Of a stretch of DNA of 64,000 nt, positions 16,784-26,596 are shown piece by piece (within the stretch, counting starts at the first letter, position 1; each line of letters begins with the position of its first letter). The notes under the pieces were generated by a model that was not told the DNA's origin, did not search any database, and worked only from the letters and a program-made list of their open reading frames with translations. The stretch is from Deferribacter autotrophicus (GTDB lineage Bacteria; Chrysiogenota; Deferribacteres; Deferribacterales; Deferribacteraceae), in the NCBI RefSeq assembly GCF_008362905.1, contig NZ_VFJB01000004.1, forward strand, positions 1-64,000. Reading direction: 5' to 3'. Made by a program: the position numbers and the translations under genes.

Positions 16784-18619
16784 TTAGATAAGTTGCTCTA
16801 ATTTTTTTTGAAAATAGATTTCTTTCTCTTCAAGCTCACTCAGTTTGATTTCGTATCGACTGTAAAGCTCATCGATATTTTTTTCAAGATTTTTCAATTC
16901 CTTGCTCAAAGAAGCAATCTCTTCAAAATTGCCTTCCACTGAATACTTTAAAATCAAACTGTTCAACTCTTCTTTACGACTTTCACTTTCTTCTATAGCT
17001 TTTTCCAGCTCTTCTACCTCTCTTGCCAGAGGATTCAGTACCTTTGACTTCTCGGCAATCAGTTCTGCCTTAAGTCTCCTAATATCCTTTTTAGAAAGTT
17101 TATTTTTCTCCTCTTTCCTGTCCCTTTCAAAATCCTCTTCATCCCATCCAATCTTTTCTAAAAACTCATCATAAGTTCCTTCAAACAAAAAAACTGCGTC
17201 CTTTTTAAATACAATTAGCCTATTTGCCACTTCTCTCAAAAAAGTTTCATTGTGGGTTACCATCAATACGGCACCTTCAAATTTTAATAACGCCTCAAGC
17301 AACGCATCGGTGGAATAAATATCCAGATGATTTGTGGGCTCGTCTAACATAAGCAAATTTACAGATTTTGCAATAACTTTTCCTAGCATTACCCTACTTT
17401 TTTCTCCACCTGACAAAACACTGATTTTTTTTAATGCATCATCCCCACCAAACATCATAATACCTGCAATATCCCTTGCTCTTTGCCTGTCCACTTCCGG
17501 CGCCGAATACATAATCTCTTCCTCAATACTTCTATTATCCACCAGACTTGAAATGTTACTCTGTTCATAAACACCAAGCTCCACTCCGTTGTTGACCACT
17601 ATTTCACCCTGCAACGGTTTCAATTTCCCGGAAAGCACCTTGATTAACGTTGTTTTCCCTTTTCCGTTCGGTCCCACAATACAAATCCTATCTTTACTCC
17701 CCACTGTAAAAGATAAGTTTTGAAATAATATTTTATCTTCTGAATATCCAAAAGATATATCCTTTACATGCATCAGGTTTTTCCCTTCAAAGGGCTTATA
17801 ACTGAACCGAAACTTTAGGTTTTTAATCTCCTCCAACTGTTCGATTCCTTCCAACTTTTCAAGTGTTTTAAGCCTAGATTGAACAAGATTGGCCTGTCTT
17901 GCCTTTGCTCTAAACTTTGAAATAAACTGCTCAATCTCTTTTTTCCTTTTCTCTACGTTTTGTCTTGTCTTTTCATACAGTTCATCATCCAAAGCTACTT
18001 GCTGGTAATATTTTTCTGTGTTTCCCTTTATTTTCCTAACTTTTTTCCTATGAATACCAAGTATATGGGTACATACTTCATCCATAAATCCTCTGTCATG
18101 GGTAATCAAAATAAATTCTTTTCTCCACTCTTTCAAAAACCTTGCAAGCCACCTGATAGACAGGATATCAAGATAGTTTGTTGGTTCATCAAGCAAAAGC
18201 ATATCCGAATCAGCCACAAGCACCTTTGCAAGATTTATCCTTACCTGATAACCACCAGAAAAATCATGAGGATTTTTTTGTAAATCCTCTTTGGTAAAAC
18301 CAAGACCAAACAATACCTTTTCTGCCTTCCATCTATTATCTTCCAGATTACTTTCTACCTCACTGTAAACTTCATCAAGCAAATTGCTTTTTGTAAACTC
18401 CAGATGCTGCTTTAAATAACCAATTTTATAATTTTTAGGAATATTTACTCTACCCGTATCAGGCTCTTCTTCTCCTGTAATTATCCTGAAAAGGGTGGTC
18501 TTCCCTTCCCCGTTTCTTCCCACAAGCCCAACTTTCTCACCACTACCAATGGTAAACGATATTGAATCAAAAAGAACTTTATCCCCAAATGTTTTACTCA
18601 AATTCTCTACACTTATCAC
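16784..18619 (-). CDS. ABC-F family ATPase
   Basis: Cytosolic twin-ABC protein of the ABC-F group, which acts on ribosomes (translation factor or antibiotic protection) rather than in transport. I favour the GTG at 18619 (VISVENLSKTFG, preceded by GGGTGAG), giving 611 aa. First domain: GRNGEGKT (34-41), FSGGYQVR, LLLDEPTNYLD. Second domain: GPNGKGKT, LSGGEKSR, LLMLDEPTNHLD. A charged interdomain linker (YEKTRQNVEKRKKEIEQF) and a C-terminal coiled coil rich in Glu/Lys resemble Uup/YdiF-type members. There are no membrane segments. The subgroup and exact role cannot be fixed by eye. Confidence 0.92.
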   Translation of the reverse strand: MISVENLSKTFGDKVLFDSISFTIGSGEKVGLVGRNGEGKTTLFRIITGEEEPDTGRVNIPKNYKIGYLKQHLEFTKSNLLDEVYSEVESNLEDNRWKAEKVLFGLGFTKEDLQKNPHDFSGGYQVRINLAKVLVADSDMLLLDEPTNYLDILSIRWLARFLKEWRKEFILITHDRGFMDEVCTHILGIHRKKVRKIKGNTEKYYQQVALDDELYEKTRQNVEKRKKEIEQFISKFRAKARQANLVQSRLKTLEKLEGIEQLEEIKNLKFRFSYKPFEGKNLMHVKDISFGYSEDKILFQNLSFTVGSKDRICIVGPNGKGKTTLIKVLSGKLKPLQGEIVVNNGVELGVYEQSNISSLVDNRSIEEEIMYSAPEVDRQRARDIAGIMMFGGDDALKKISVLSGGEKSRVMLGKVIAKSVNLLMLDEPTNHLDIYSTDALLEALLKFEGAVLMVTHNETFLREVANRLIVFKKDAVFLFEGTYDEFLEKIGWDEEDFERDRKEEKNKLSKKDIRRLKAELIAEKSKVLNPLAREVEELEKAIEESESRKEELNSLILKYSVEGNFEEIASLSKELKNLEKNIDELYSRYEIKLSELEEKEIYFQKKLEQLI

Positions 18620-18661
18620 AACACTCACCCTACACGAATTAGTTCTTAGTTCAACGTTCAA

Positions 18662-18833
18662 TGTTCAAAGTTTTTAAATATTAAACTTCAAACAATTTTT
18701 AACTCTAAAATCCATTTTTACAAATCACAACTATTCATCATAAGGTTGCGTAAAAATATTTTTACGCAACCTACTCTCCCATTATTCCAATCTCTAACCA
18801 TCAAACGTTGAACCTTGAACATTGAACTATTCT
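18662..18833. other. Intergenic region with TTGAACN words on both sides of a terminator
   Basis: AGTTCAACGTTCAATGTTCAAAG (18649-18671, spanning the edge) and AACGTTGAACCTTGAACATTG (18803-18823) are heptamer-array fragments. The perfect palindrome at 18743-18772 lies between them. No gene visible. Confidence 0.5.
18743..18772. terminator. Perfect 30-bp palindrome, likely ispG terminator
   Basis: AGGTTGCGTAAAAAT and its exact complement. It lies 61 bp beyond the ispG stop and upstream of the ABC-F gene, both on the minus strand. The stem is GC-poor in the middle, so it could also be an operator-like site. Confidence 0.6.
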
Positions 18834-19883
18834 TTAATTTATTTCCTCTTTTATAATTTTTAAAAACTCCTCTAAAAGTTCTTCCTCTTTAACCTTTTTT
18901 AAAACTCTGCCCTTTTTAAAGATTATACCTACCCCTCTGCCACCAGCAATCCCATAATCAGCTTCCCTTGCCTCACCAGGCCCATTTACCACACACCCCA
19001 TAACTGCAACAGTCACCTTTTTATCAAGTTTAGCGAGTTCATTTTCCACTTTAGATGCCAAATCCATCAAATCTATTTCACATCTACCACAGGTAGGACA
19101 TGATATAATTTCAGCACCTCTATCACGTAGTCCTAGAGCTTTTAAAATCTCAAAACCTACCTTGACTTCTTCTACGGGATCAGCGGTAAGTGATACCCGA
19201 ATTGTATCCCCTATTCCTTCTGCAAGAAGTGTCCCGATCCCTACTGCTGATTTCATGGTACCAGAAAAAAGCGTACCCGCTTCTGTTACTCCAAGATGAA
19301 GCGGATAATCTGATATTTTTGAAAATTCTCTGTATGCCTCAATGGTAGTCATGACATCACTACCTTTTAATGAAAACTTCATATTGTAAAAACGCTCCTT
19401 TTCAAAGAAGCGCATATATTTAAGAGCAGATTCCACCATTGCCCTAGCACAAACCCCATACTTTTCCCTAAATTCTTTCTCCAATGACCCGGAATTCACC
19501 CCTATCCTAATGGCAACATTATGTATTTTTGCCGCATCAATAACCTTTCTCACTTTATCTTCGCTACCAATATTTCCAGGATTTATTCTGATACCATCTG
19601 CACCATTTTCCATAGATAGAATAGCAAGCCTGTAATCAAAGTGTATATCAGCTATCAAAGGTATTTTTATAGCATCTTTTATTCTTTTGATACATCTTGC
19701 CGCTTCTTCATCTACCACGGCCACTCTTATAATCTCGCACCCTACCTCTTCAAGTCTTTTAATTTGCGCCAGAGTGCTCTCTACATCTCTGGTATCCGTA
19801 TTTGTCATTGATTGGACGGTAATGGGATTTTTCCCGCCTATCTTCAAATTTCCAAGTGTAATTTCCTTTGTAACTCTTCTCAT
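18834..19883 (-). CDS. ispG: 4-hydroxy-3-methylbut-2-en-1-yl diphosphate synthase (flavodoxin/ferredoxin)
   Basis: IspG (GcpE) is the [4Fe-4S] enzyme of the penultimate MEP step to isoprenoids, converting MEcPP to HMBPP. The N-terminal TIM barrel starts with the classic VTLG-like ITLGNLKIGG and VQSMTNTDTRD. The cluster ligands are visible as SCPTCGRC and, further on, VMGCVVNGPGEAREAD. The 349-aa length is normal for the bacterial form. Its ATG follows the xerC/D stop with no gap, so the two are co-transcribed. ispF lies elsewhere in the window (51182). Confidence 0.96.
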   Translation of the reverse strand: MRRVTKEITLGNLKIGGKNPITVQSMTNTDTRDVESTLAQIKRLEEVGCEIIRVAVVDEEAARCIKRIKDAIKIPLIADIHFDYRLAILSMENGADGIRINPGNIGSEDKVRKVIDAAKIHNVAIRIGVNSGSLEKEFREKYGVCARAMVESALKYMRFFEKERFYNMKFSLKGSDVMTTIEAYREFSKISDYPLHLGVTEAGTLFSGTMKSAVGIGTLLAEGIGDTIRVSLTADPVEEVKVGFEILKALGLRDRGAEIISCPTCGRCEIDLMDLASKVENELAKLDKKVTVAVMGCVVNGPGEAREADYGIAGGRGVGIIFKKGRVLKKVKEEELLEEFLKIIKEEIN

Positions 19884-20801
19884 TTATATTTCACCTTTAC
19901 TCATAGGATGAGTTTTATCATAAACTTTTAAAATCTCACTCAGGTTGAGATGAGTATACTTTTGCGTTGTGGAAAGGCTGGAATGCCCAAGCAGTTTTTG
20001 TATTGTCCTCAAATCCGCACCGTTTTCCAGAAGATGAGTAGCAAATGTATGTCTGAATGAGTGAGGACTATAGTTTAGCGGCAATCCTGCTATCTTCAAA
20101 TATTTATCCACAATCCTTCTTACAGAGCGATCCGTAAGCCCGGTACCAAGTCTGTTTATAAAAACCTTATCTGTTTTCACCATTCTTTTTACTGCTATTC
20201 TCTCCCTTTCACTCAAATATTTTGATAATAACTCAAGTATATAGTCCGATAATGGAATTATTCTCATCTTTTTACCTTTTCCATAAATACGCACCCTTTT
20301 ACCACTAAAATCGATATCATCCACTTTTATTCCCACCAATTCTGAAACCCTTACTCCTGTTCCGTAAAGAAACTCCAAAATCAGCGCATCTCTCAATCCT
20401 ATGGGCTTGCTTTTATCAGGCAATTCAAGCAAATTGAAAATAGAGTCTATATCAAATACCGTTAAAAGTTTTTTATCTTTTTTTGGGAACTTTAACATCC
20501 TTGCCGGATTATCTTCAATAAATCCACGCTTTATGAGAAACTTGAAAAATGAACGCAACGAGGCAATCTTTCTTTCAATACTTCCTCTAGCAAGCCCCTT
20601 CTCATGCAAAAAAGCCACAAACCCTCTGAGCATGAAATAATCTATTTTATTAAGCATTATATTTTCATCCTCAAGATACAAAACTAAATCATTCAAATCA
20701 TTCAAATACGATTTAACGGTATGCTGACTGCACTGCCTCTCATTTATAAGATACTGCTCAAATTTCATTATTGCATCATTTAATCGTAACATAATAACCA
20801 A
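19884..20801 (-). CDS. xerD: Tyrosine recombinase XerC/XerD
   Basis: Site-specific recombinase that resolves chromosome dimers at dif. The N-terminal SAM-like core-binding domain begins FEQYLINERQCSQHTVKSYLNDL. The catalytic domain shows R (YGTGVRVSEL), HSFRHTFATHLLENGADLRTIQ split into the H-x-x-R box and following helix, H (LGHSSLSTTQ) and the nucleophile Y (KYTHL). Length about 300 aa is standard. The ORF opens at 20801; MLRLND three codons in is a plausible start. Whether it is XerC, XerD or the single XerH-like recombinase cannot be told by eye; the xerD symbol is tentative. It may act on MITE or dif-like sites, which I cannot place in the window. Confidence 0.88.
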   Translation of the reverse strand: MVIMLRLNDAIMKFEQYLINERQCSQHTVKSYLNDLNDLVLYLEDENIMLNKIDYFMLRGFVAFLHEKGLARGSIERKIASLRSFFKFLIKRGFIEDNPARMLKFPKKDKKLLTVFDIDSIFNLLELPDKSKPIGLRDALILEFLYGTGVRVSELVGIKVDDIDFSGKRVRIYGKGKKMRIIPLSDYILELLSKYLSERERIAVKRMVKTDKVFINRLGTGLTDRSVRRIVDKYLKIAGLPLNYSPHSFRHTFATHLLENGADLRTIQKLLGHSSLSTTQKYTHLNLSEILKVYDKTHPMSKGEI

Positions 20802-20992
20802 TTCCTATGAAAAAATCCTTTCGAACAAAATGCAGGGGGCAAAACCCTCGCACCTTTGAATATCTCGCTTTATCTTTACTGTTTATTAACAGAATATACA
20901 ATAAAACCTACAAATTAAGCAACATTAAAATGTCTATTGAGGTGCTCAACAGAGCGAATTTGTGCACTTACCAACAACAAAATACAAAATCT

Positions 20993-21298
20993 GGCGTCAC
21001 CCCATTTTTTACAAAACTTTTTTTAATGAGTTTGTGGGAAAACATTTCAACATAATTTAAGAGTTTTGCACAGTTATTTGCTATGGTAATAATTTACTGA
21101 TAGCGTTGAGATTGCTTCGCTTCGCTCGCAATGACAGCTCCCTTCTTCGTCATTGCGAGGAGCGGATGCGACGAAGCAATCTTTTACACATCAAACAGTT
21201 ACATGATTTATATATATTTTACTGTGCAATACTCTCAATTTGTTGATATATAATTATAATTCAAAACAGTCTCCGAAAAAATGGGGTGACCCCAGAAT
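20993..21298. repeat. 306-bp region bounded by inverted GGGGTGACnCCAG motifs
   Basis: The left boundary CTGGCGTCACCCCATTTTTT and the right boundary AAAAAATGGGGTGACCCCAG match at 19 of 20 positions as inverted repeats. The enclosed DNA contains MITE-like copy 3. It looks like a composite or nested element; no target duplication is obvious. Confidence 0.6.
21061..21236. repeat. MITE-like element, copy 3
   Basis: 176 bp. Left end GAGTTTTGCACAGTTA; right end, read in reverse complement, GAGAGTATTGCACAGTAAAA. The core carries GAGATTGCTTCGCTTCGCTCGCAATGAC and TCATTGCGAGGAGCG / GACGAAGCAATC. In reverse complement the right half parallels the left half of copy 1, so the two copies are in opposite orientation. 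Confidence 0.88.
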
Positions 21299-21352
21299 AC
21301 AAAGTTCAATATTTCTACTATATATAACAGAACAGAAAAGTTAAAGGTTTTT

Positions 21353-22654
21353 TTAACTATTTTTAACTAAATAATCCTCTAAATCCTTTAACGCCCTTTT
21401 GCTCAATGCTATCTTTCTATCCTTTTTAGAGCGAATTTTTTTGGTAAGTGGTGGTAGCATCCCGAAATGAAAATTACTGGGAACATAATCCTTTTTAGGT
21501 GTGGAAACATACCTTGAGAGAGCACCCAATGCGGTGGTCTCAGGAAAAGGCAAAATTTTCTTGTCTGCAAAATAATTTTTCAAGAAAAAAGAGATTATCA
21601 ATGACGTGGCAGCAGACTCAATGTAACCTTCCACTCCAGTAATTTGACCTGCAAAAAATAGAAGTGAATTTTTGTATCTGAAAAAACTATCCAGATAATC
21701 ACAACTTCTAACATAGGTATTTCTGTGAATAGAACCGTAACGTAAAAACTCGGCATTCTCAAGACCAGGAATCAATCTGAAAACTTCCTTTTGAGCACCG
21801 ATTCTCATTTTGGTCTGAAACCCTACAATATTGTAAGCTGTGCCTTCTCGATTTTCTTTTCTTAATTGAACCACTGCAAAATATTTTTCACCGGTAACAG
21901 GATGCTCAAGCCCCACAGGCCTCATCGGACCGTAAAGCAAAGTCTGTTTGCCTCTGCTTGCCATTACTTCAATGGGCATACATCCTTCAAAAATAGCTTC
22001 TTTTTCAAACTCTTTAAACTCCACTTTTTCAGCCTTCATCAGTGCATCGTAAAATCTGTCAAATTGCTCTTCAGTCATTGGACAATTTAAATAGTCGTCA
22101 TCACCTTTTCCATATCTGCTTTTGAAAAAACATTTCGAATAATCAATGGACTCAGCATCCACTATAGGTGATATGGCATCATAAAAAAAGAGGCCACCGC
22201 CAAAAAGTTTTTTTATTTTTTCACTTAAAACTCTTGATGTTAAAGGACCAGACGCCACTACACAAGGTCTATCATCAGGAATATCTTGCACTTCTTCCCT
22301 GATAATTGATATATTATCAAAACCTTCCAAAATCTCGGTTATTCTTTTGCCGAATTTCTCTCTATCAACAGCCAGAGCATTACCAGCAGGCACCCTTGTT
22401 TCCTTCGCTACTTTGATAATAAGACTATCCATCATTTCCATCTCTTTCTTCAAAAGTCCCGCTGCAGTATCAAGAGATTCTGATTTAAGAGAATTTGAAC
22501 AAAGAAGCTCTCCTAAATAGGACGTCTCATGAGCCTCTGTCATTTTCACAGGTCTCATTTCATAAAGAGTTATTTGAAAACCTGCTTTAGCAAGCTGATA
22601 TGCAAGCTCGGATCCGGCTAATCCGCCACCTATGATTACTATTTTTTGCTTCAT
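21353..22654 (-). CDS. trmFO: Methylenetetrahydrofolate--tRNA-(uracil-5-)-methyltransferase TrmFO
   Basis: Folate/FAD-dependent enzyme that makes m5U54 in tRNA, replacing SAM-dependent TrmA. FAD-binding GGGLAGSELAYQLAKAG is at residues 9-25, followed by the family signature YEMRP, ELLCSNSLKS and later YDAISPIVD and QITGVEGYIESAA. 433 aa is normal. It ends an apparent run topA-trmFO with only 3 bp between the genes, as in many Gram-positive and delta-type bacteria. Confidence 0.96.
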   Translation of the reverse strand: MKQKIVIIGGGLAGSELAYQLAKAGFQITLYEMRPVKMTEAHETSYLGELLCSNSLKSESLDTAAGLLKKEMEMMDSLIIKVAKETRVPAGNALAVDREKFGKRITEILEGFDNISIIREEVQDIPDDRPCVVASGPLTSRVLSEKIKKLFGGGLFFYDAISPIVDAESIDYSKCFFKSRYGKGDDDYLNCPMTEEQFDRFYDALMKAEKVEFKEFEKEAIFEGCMPIEVMASRGKQTLLYGPMRPVGLEHPVTGEKYFAVVQLRKENREGTAYNIVGFQTKMRIGAQKEVFRLIPGLENAEFLRYGSIHRNTYVRSCDYLDSFFRYKNSLLFFAGQITGVEGYIESAATSLIISFFLKNYFADKKILPFPETTALGALSRYVSTPKKDYVPSNFHFGMLPPLTKKIRSKKDRKIALSKRALKDLEDYLVKNS

Positions 22655-22657
22655 AGT

Positions 22658-24994
22658 CTATTTCTTTACGGTTATGGTACCATCATCAAGGGTTATGGCA
22701 CTTTTTGTATTTTTACATTCAGGATAATTTTCACAGGCAAAAAAACTTCCCCTTCTGCCTCGCTTTAACACCATCTTACCGCCGCATTTTTCACACTCAA
22801 TCTCATCCACCTTTTTCACTACAGGTACAATTTTACCATTTTCCACTCTAAAATTGGCGGTAAACTTACACTCCGGATAGTTACTACAACCTATAAACAG
22901 ACCGTTTCTCCCTTTCTTTATGTAAAGATCACCACCACATTCCGGACATTTTTCATCTATCTTCTCATTATTTTCAATAACTTTAATTCCACTTTCAAGC
23001 TTTATAAAATTTTTAATGTTTTTACAATCAGGATAACCGCTACAGGCAAGTATTTCCCCGAATCTGCTCTTTTTTATCACCATATCTTTACCACATTTTT
23101 CACACTTTATCCCAGTATCCTCTCCTTTTTTACTTTCCACAAGCTCTATCTGACCATTCTCATCACGTTTGAAATTGGATGTAAATTTACACTCAGGATA
23201 GTTATTGCATGCTACAAACGCCCCGTTTTTACCATATTTTATCATTAAATCTCCATTACATTGAGGACACTTTTTATCAATGGTCAAATCCATAACAAGC
23301 TTGTCTTCAGCCTTTTTAAGCTCCTTTTCAAAGCTTGAATAAAAATCCCTCAAAACCTTTTTCCAATCAACTTCCCCTTTTTCAATTTCATCCAGATCCT
23401 TTTCCATATTGGCTGTAAATTTCACATCGAATATTTTCGGAAAATTAGAAATAAGCAGGCTATTTACAATCCTACCAAGCTCTGTGGGATAAAACTTTTT
23501 ATCTTTAATGGTGACATACCCTCTCTCAACAATGGTAGAAATAATAGTCGCATAGGTGCTGGGTCTTCCTATCCCTTTTTGCTCAAGAGTTTTCACTAGA
23601 GTAGCTTCGGTATATCTCGGAGGAGGAGTGGTAAACATCTGCTTTGAACTTATTTCCTTCAATACTGCCTTCTCATCCTCTTTCACATCAAATATCAGCC
23701 CGTTTTCCCCTTCCTCATCACCATTATCTTTCCCTTCAGTATACAACTTCATAAAACCATCAAATGTTAAAATTTTTCCTCTTGCCACAAAAGTGTAAGT
23801 ACCATCACTGATTTCTATAACACTTCTGTCATACTTTGCAGGTGCCATTTGACTTGCTACAAATCTTTCCCAGATAAGCTTGTACAATCTATACTGATCG
23901 TTAGAAAGAAATTCTTTTACCTGCTCAGGCTCCCTCAAAACCGATGTAGGTCTTATAGCTTCATGGGCATCCTGAACATTTTTAGCACTTGATTTCCTTC
24001 CCTTTGAGTTTCCAACGTATTTATCACCAAATTTAGTTACTATATAATTTAGTGCTTCATTTTTTGCATCATCGGAAACCCTTGTAGAATCAGTTCTCAT
24101 GTAGGTAATTAAACCCACAGGACCTTCTTTGCCAAGCTCCACACCTTCATACAATTGTTGAGCAATCATCATAGTCTTTTTCGCACTAAAACCAAGCTTT
24201 CTTACCGCTTCTTGTTGTAAAGTAGATGTGATAAAAGGAAGTGGTGCAGATTGCTTTGCCTCTTTACGCTCTACTTTCGAAACAACAAAAACGCTTTTTA
24301 AAACTTCTTCTTTTATTTTATTAACACTATTTTCATCAGGTATTTCAAACTTCTTACCATCTTTCTTCTCTAATCTTGCCTTAATACTGTTTTCACCAAT
24401 TAAAAACAATCCGTCCACAAGATGGTATTCTTTAGGGACAAACTTTTCTATCTCTTCTTCACGCTCACATATGAGTCTTAAAGCTACACTTTGTACCCTA
24501 CCGGCAGAAAGACCGTATTTTAGAGGCTTCCATAATAGAGGGCTTACAAGATAGCCCACAAGCCTATCCAAGATCCTTCTTGATTGCTGTGCATTTACCC
24601 GCTTGAGATTTATCTCTTTGGGATTACTAATCCCCTCATTAATCCCTTTTTTTGTGATTTCGTGAAATTCTACCCTTTTTATATTGGAATTCTTCTTTTT
24701 TATCTCCTCTGCAATATGCCATGCTATAGCTTCCCCCTCCCTATCTGGATCTGGAGCAAGATACACCACATCACTTTTTTCAGCTTCTTTTTTTAGAGCA
24801 TCAATTATCTTTTTTTTCCCTTTTATGATTTTGTATTTTGGCTTAAAATCCTTTTCTATATCTACCCCAAGTTCATTTTCAGGTAAATCTTTCACATGCC
24901 CCACACTGGCCATGACCTTAAAATCTTTTCCAAGATACTTTTCAATCGTCCTTGCCTTGGCAGGAGATTCCACAATCACAAGATTTTTAGACAT
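22658..24994 (-). CDS. topA: DNA topoisomerase I
   Basis: Type IA topoisomerase that relaxes negative supercoils. I take the ATG at 24994 (778 aa), with AAAGG upstream, over a TTG two codons earlier. The Toprim domain is at the N-terminus (LVIVESPAKARTIEKYLG; DPDREGEAIAW). The catalytic tyrosine is in GLITYMRTDSTRVSD. The C-terminal quarter has four zinc-finger repeats of the type CPxCNGDL...CNNYPEC, CEKCGKDM...CSGYPDC, CPECGGDL...CSNYPEC and CEKCGGKM...CENYPEC, all with four Cys. Gene order dprA-smg-topA matches other bacteria. Confidence 0.97.
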   Translation of the reverse strand: MSKNLVIVESPAKARTIEKYLGKDFKVMASVGHVKDLPENELGVDIEKDFKPKYKIIKGKKKIIDALKKEAEKSDVVYLAPDPDREGEAIAWHIAEEIKKKNSNIKRVEFHEITKKGINEGISNPKEINLKRVNAQQSRRILDRLVGYLVSPLLWKPLKYGLSAGRVQSVALRLICEREEEIEKFVPKEYHLVDGLFLIGENSIKARLEKKDGKKFEIPDENSVNKIKEEVLKSVFVVSKVERKEAKQSAPLPFITSTLQQEAVRKLGFSAKKTMMIAQQLYEGVELGKEGPVGLITYMRTDSTRVSDDAKNEALNYIVTKFGDKYVGNSKGRKSSAKNVQDAHEAIRPTSVLREPEQVKEFLSNDQYRLYKLIWERFVASQMAPAKYDRSVIEISDGTYTFVARGKILTFDGFMKLYTEGKDNGDEEGENGLIFDVKEDEKAVLKEISSKQMFTTPPPRYTEATLVKTLEQKGIGRPSTYATIISTIVERGYVTIKDKKFYPTELGRIVNSLLISNFPKIFDVKFTANMEKDLDEIEKGEVDWKKVLRDFYSSFEKELKKAEDKLVMDLTIDKKCPQCNGDLMIKYGKNGAFVACNNYPECKFTSNFKRDENGQIELVESKKGEDTGIKCEKCGKDMVIKKSRFGEILACSGYPDCKNIKNFIKLESGIKVIENNEKIDEKCPECGGDLYIKKGRNGLFIGCSNYPECKFTANFRVENGKIVPVVKKVDEIECEKCGGKMVLKRGRRGSFFACENYPECKNTKSAITLDDGTITVKK

Positions 24995-25039
24995 AATCAA
25001 CCTTTATAAACAATTTTGCAAAAACCACTTTAATCTTTA

Positions 25040-25456
25040 TCAATTCAATAATTCATCAATATTTTTATTTATATCCATATAAAATCTTCGCTTTTCTATA
25101 AGTGTCATCAATAAAGTTTGTTTAACCATCTCCACATCAACTTTATTATCACTATCCATACACCTATCAATCACCTCTTCAATCACCATCAAATCAACAG
25201 CTCCACTGAGCTGTAACTTCTGAATGTATTGCATTGCTCCTTCACTGAATTTATCCTTCTCCGAGGGAGAAAAATATCTCACACCATTTACTTCGGTGAA
25301 ATTTCCGAAATCAAGATAAGTTAATGCCTGCCCGATTTCATATTCTTCAAATCCAGAGTTGTAAAGCATATCTGTTATACCCATCTCATCTATATTATCG
25401 TAAGCTTCCACAAAATCTATTATTAGATTCAGTGCAATTAATATTTTATCCATCAA
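25040..25456 (-). CDS. smg: Smg family protein (DUF494)
   Basis: 138 aa, no signal peptide. The all-helical pattern and sequence (LFLI-DFVEAYDNIDEMGITDMLYNSGFEEYEIGQALTYLD) match the Smg/DUF494 family, whose function is unknown. In proteobacteria it sits between dprA and topA, exactly as here: its start overlaps the dprA stop by 4 nt and topA begins 45 bp downstream. The call rests on both sequence and place. Confidence 0.85.
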   Translation of the reverse strand: MMDKILIALNLIIDFVEAYDNIDEMGITDMLYNSGFEEYEIGQALTYLDFGNFTEVNGVRYFSPSEKDKFSEGAMQYIQKLQLSGAVDLMVIEEVIDRCMDSDNKVDVEMVKQTLLMTLIEKRRFYMDINKNIDELLN

Positions 25457-26556
25457 ACTCTCCTAGCATAATATTTGCCATCTATATCAAGGCTTAATAA
25501 CCCTTTTAATTCCATCTCGCTCAGCTTGTTCATTATCTCCACCAACTCTTTCCCTGTTTCAATACATATCTCATCTATGCTTTTTGGAGATTCTGCAATA
25601 AGCTGGTAGAGAACCTTTTCAAAATCATCATTAAAATTTATATTATTGTCATTAATTTTTTTGTCAATCATTTTCAAAGAATCCACATATTTGACAAGCT
25701 CTTCCACTACATCATAATAATTTTCTATAAGTTTTGCACCTTCTTTAATCAGTTTATTAGTACCATTATTTTTTTCTTCTGGCCAGATCGGTACTGCAAA
25801 AACCTCTCTGTTTTCCTCCATCGCCAAGCTTGCAGTAATCAGTGAACCACTTTTTTCTGCCGCCTCTACCACAATCACTCCATAGCTCATCCCTGCAATA
25901 ATCCTATTTCTTCTAGGAAAATTGTATGCATCAGGTTTAGTATCTAGAGAAAACTCAGTAATAATACATCCCTTTTTAATAATCTCCTTAAAATATTTTT
26001 TATTTGACTCGGGATAAACATATAAAAAACCGTTACCAAAAACCGCCGTCGTTTTCCCTTTCTTGATAGCACCAAGATGGGCTGCAATATCTATTCCTGC
26101 TGCAAAACCACTTACTATATTTAATCCGAGCTCAGCCAAGTCCTGAGCTAATTTCATTGTAAAATTAACAGCTTTTTTAGTAGCCTTTCTAGAGCCTACA
26201 ATGGCTATTGATGGCATTTTCAAAGTTTCATAATCCCCAAGACAATAAAGATAAGCAGGCGGAGAATTTATCTCTTTTAAAAGAGACGGATAAAAATCAT
26301 CCTCTAGCGTTATAATTTTTATGGAATATTTTTTCGTTTTCTCTAACTCATTATTTACAAAATCAACATCGGCATTTTTCAAATCAATCAAAGATGCCGT
26401 ACGCTCCCCCACCACCTCTGCAAGGTTTGCTTTATCAACTTCAAATATCCCGCTTAAGCTCGTATACTTTTTATAAAGGGTAAATATAATGTTATCAGAT
26501 ATTCCCTTTATGGTTTTTAATAAAAGATAATTTTTTACAGTTTCCTTGCTAACCAT
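25453..26556 (-). CDS. dprA: DNA-processing protein DprA (DprA/Smf)
   Basis: Binds incoming single-stranded DNA and loads RecA during natural transformation; also widespread in non-transformable bacteria. An N-terminal helix-hairpin-helix/SAM-like part is followed by a Rossmann-like core with IAIVGSRKATKKA, IVSGFAAGIDIAAHLGAI, TAVFGNGF, YPESNK and FPRRNRIIAGMS. The C-terminal part (about residues 305-367) is a winged-helix DML1-like domain. 367 aa is typical. Confidence 0.95.
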   Translation of the reverse strand: MVSKETVKNYLLLKTIKGISDNIIFTLYKKYTSLSGIFEVDKANLAEVVGERTASLIDLKNADVDFVNNELEKTKKYSIKIITLEDDFYPSLLKEINSPPAYLYCLGDYETLKMPSIAIVGSRKATKKAVNFTMKLAQDLAELGLNIVSGFAAGIDIAAHLGAIKKGKTTAVFGNGFLYVYPESNKKYFKEIIKKGCIITEFSLDTKPDAYNFPRRNRIIAGMSYGVIVVEAAEKSGSLITASLAMEENREVFAVPIWPEEKNNGTNKLIKEGAKLIENYYDVVEELVKYVDSLKMIDKKINDNNINFNDDFEKVLYQLIAESPKSIDEICIETGKELVEIMNKLSEMELKGLLSLDIDGKYYARRV

Positions 26557-26596
26557 AAATTATCCATAATTTACCAATAAACTAAACAATCAAACC

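Larger units (their letters stand above)
20802..21352. other. 551-bp gene-free region holding nested repeat elements
   Basis: Contains a pair of inverted AAAAAATGGGGTGACnCCAG motifs (20993-21012 and 21279-21298) that enclose MITE-like copy 3 (21061-21236). The left 190 bp include GCAGGGGGCAAAACCCTCGC (20831-20850), a short imperfect hairpin. No gene supported. Confidence 0.6.
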
